Below, piece by piece: positions 32,721 through 33,350 of a stretch of DNA of 33,350 nucleotides. A model generated the notes under the pieces. It was given only the letters and a program-made list of their open reading frames with translations, made no database searches and was not told where the DNA came from. Origin of the DNA: Clostridiales bacterium UBA4821. Its GTDB lineage: Bacteria; Bacillota; Clostridia; Acetivibrionales; UBA4821. The position numbers and the translations under genes were made by a program. Where the stretch lies: the NCBI GenBank assembly GCA_002402315.1, contig DHFP01000115.1, positions 1 through 33,350 of the forward strand. The letters are read 5' to 3'. Every line of letters begins with the position of its first letter. The first letter of the stretch is position 1.

Positions 32721-33350
32721 ATGTACCTGGATGATTTTTATGAAAGGTTTGTTCTTGATGAAAGTCTGGCAGAAAGAGCCGGATTTAATCCATATTACCG
32801 TGAAATCCAATCGGGATTAGGAGACCCTATACTGATTGATGGTAGAGAGTTTATTAACCTTGCTTCAAATAATTATCTTGGACTGGCTGATGATACAAGG
32901 GTAAAAGAAGCAGCAATTAAAGCTGTTGAGAAATATGGAGCGTCATTATGCGGGACGCCTATTGCTACCGGGTACGTGAACCTTTTAAAAAAAATGGAGG
33001 ATAGGCTGTCTAAATTTACCGGGCTTGAAGCTTCCGTTATCCTGCCATCATGCTATCAGGCCAATAACGGGTTGCTTTTAGCCCTAGCAGGGAAAGAAGA
33101 CGTAATCATTGTTGATCATTATGCCCACTCTTCATTGATTCAGGGCATTAAAGCAGTTGGCTGTAAGATACGGCCATTTCTTCATAATGATGTTGAACAT
33201 CTTAGCAAGATACTGGAGCAGTCAACAGGTTACAGGCAGGTATTCATTGTTACAGAGTCTGTATTTTCTACAGATGGTACCATAGCGCCGCTTAAGGATA
33301 TAGTTGAGCTATCAATTAAGTACAATGCTGTGCCGGTGGTTGATGACTCT
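32721..33350 (+). CDS. Alpha-oxoamine synthase (AONS family), 3' end outside window
   Basis: The first 210 residues of a PLP-dependent enzyme of the family of 8-amino-7-oxononanoate synthase, 2-amino-3-ketobutyrate ligase, 5-aminolevulinate synthase and serine palmitoyltransferase. These join an acyl thioester to an amino acid with loss of CO2. Typical sequences are present: INLASNNYLGLADD, GASLCGTPIATGY, LEASVILPSCYQANNG, DHYAHSSLIQG, VTESVFSTDGTIAPL and VVDDS, the PLP-binding Asp at the window edge. The PLP lysine lies beyond the window. The ATG is 1 nt after the carrier-protein stop, after AGAGAGGG. An ordinary biotin enzyme (BioF) would not need its own carrier, so a lipid or natural-product role is favoured. 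Confidence 0.88.
   Translation, partial: MYLDDFYERFVLDESLAERAGFNPYYREIQSGLGDPILIDGREFINLASNNYLGLADDTRVKEAAIKAVEKYGASLCGTPIATGYVNLLKKMEDRLSKFTGLEASVILPSCYQANNGLLLALAGKEDVIIVDHYAHSSLIQGIKAVGCKIRPFLHNDVEHLSKILEQSTGYRQVFIVTESVFSTDGTIAPLKDIVELSIKYNAVPVVDDS

Overview
The window is low-GC DNA from a Gram-positive anaerobe, most likely a clostridium (Clostridia, Acetivibrio/Ruminiclostridium-like). This is inferred from the gene order tig-clpP-clpX-lonB-lonA, strong AGGAGG ribosome-binding sites with some TTG/GTG starts, small DUF951 and DUF1540 proteins, copper-amine-oxidase-like stalk domains, and a Firmicutes-type LexA box. No rRNA or tRNA gene was seen.

Layout. 1-491: 3' end of a GGDEF diguanylate cyclase. 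642-1817 (-): malic enzyme, with a compact structured-RNA candidate and a 56-bp perfect palindrome upstream. 2443-5140 (-): a hypothetical protein, a stalk-domain lipoprotein, DUF951 and a 55-aa DUF1540 protein. 5269-6471 (+): a GT39-like membrane glycosyltransferase. 6552-14415 (-): a protein quality-control block (trigger factor, ClpP, ClpX, LonB, LonA) carrying two copies of a 70-bp hairpin repeat. 14569-15264 (-): metallophosphoesterase. 15513-18652 (+): an exported HtrA-like serine protease and a large secreted protein of unknown function, probably one operon.

18653-25043 is an accessory stretch. It starts with a piece of a type I-C CRISPR effector gene (cas8c/csd1) cut off by an IS3-family remnant. 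A solitary CRISPR-repeat-like sequence and a broken ribbon-helix-helix gene follow. Then come an intact Fic protein, a large SWIM-SNF2 helicase, a headless DUF4143 ATPase, and a PC4-like ssDNA-binding protein whose promoter carries a LexA box.

25067-30083: an orphan biotin carboxylase with a palindromic operator or leader hairpin, a DUF4153 membrane protein, and an amidohydrolase broken by a one-base slip in a T run and an in-frame TGA, although it sits behind a perfect TTGACA-17-TATAAT promoter. 30261-33350: a tightly packed set of UbiA prenyltransferase, Old Yellow Enzyme reductase, stand-alone acyl carrier protein and alpha-oxoamine synthase, running off the window. This last set looks like the start of an undescribed lipid or meroterpenoid pathway and, with the CRISPR relic, is the most interesting part.
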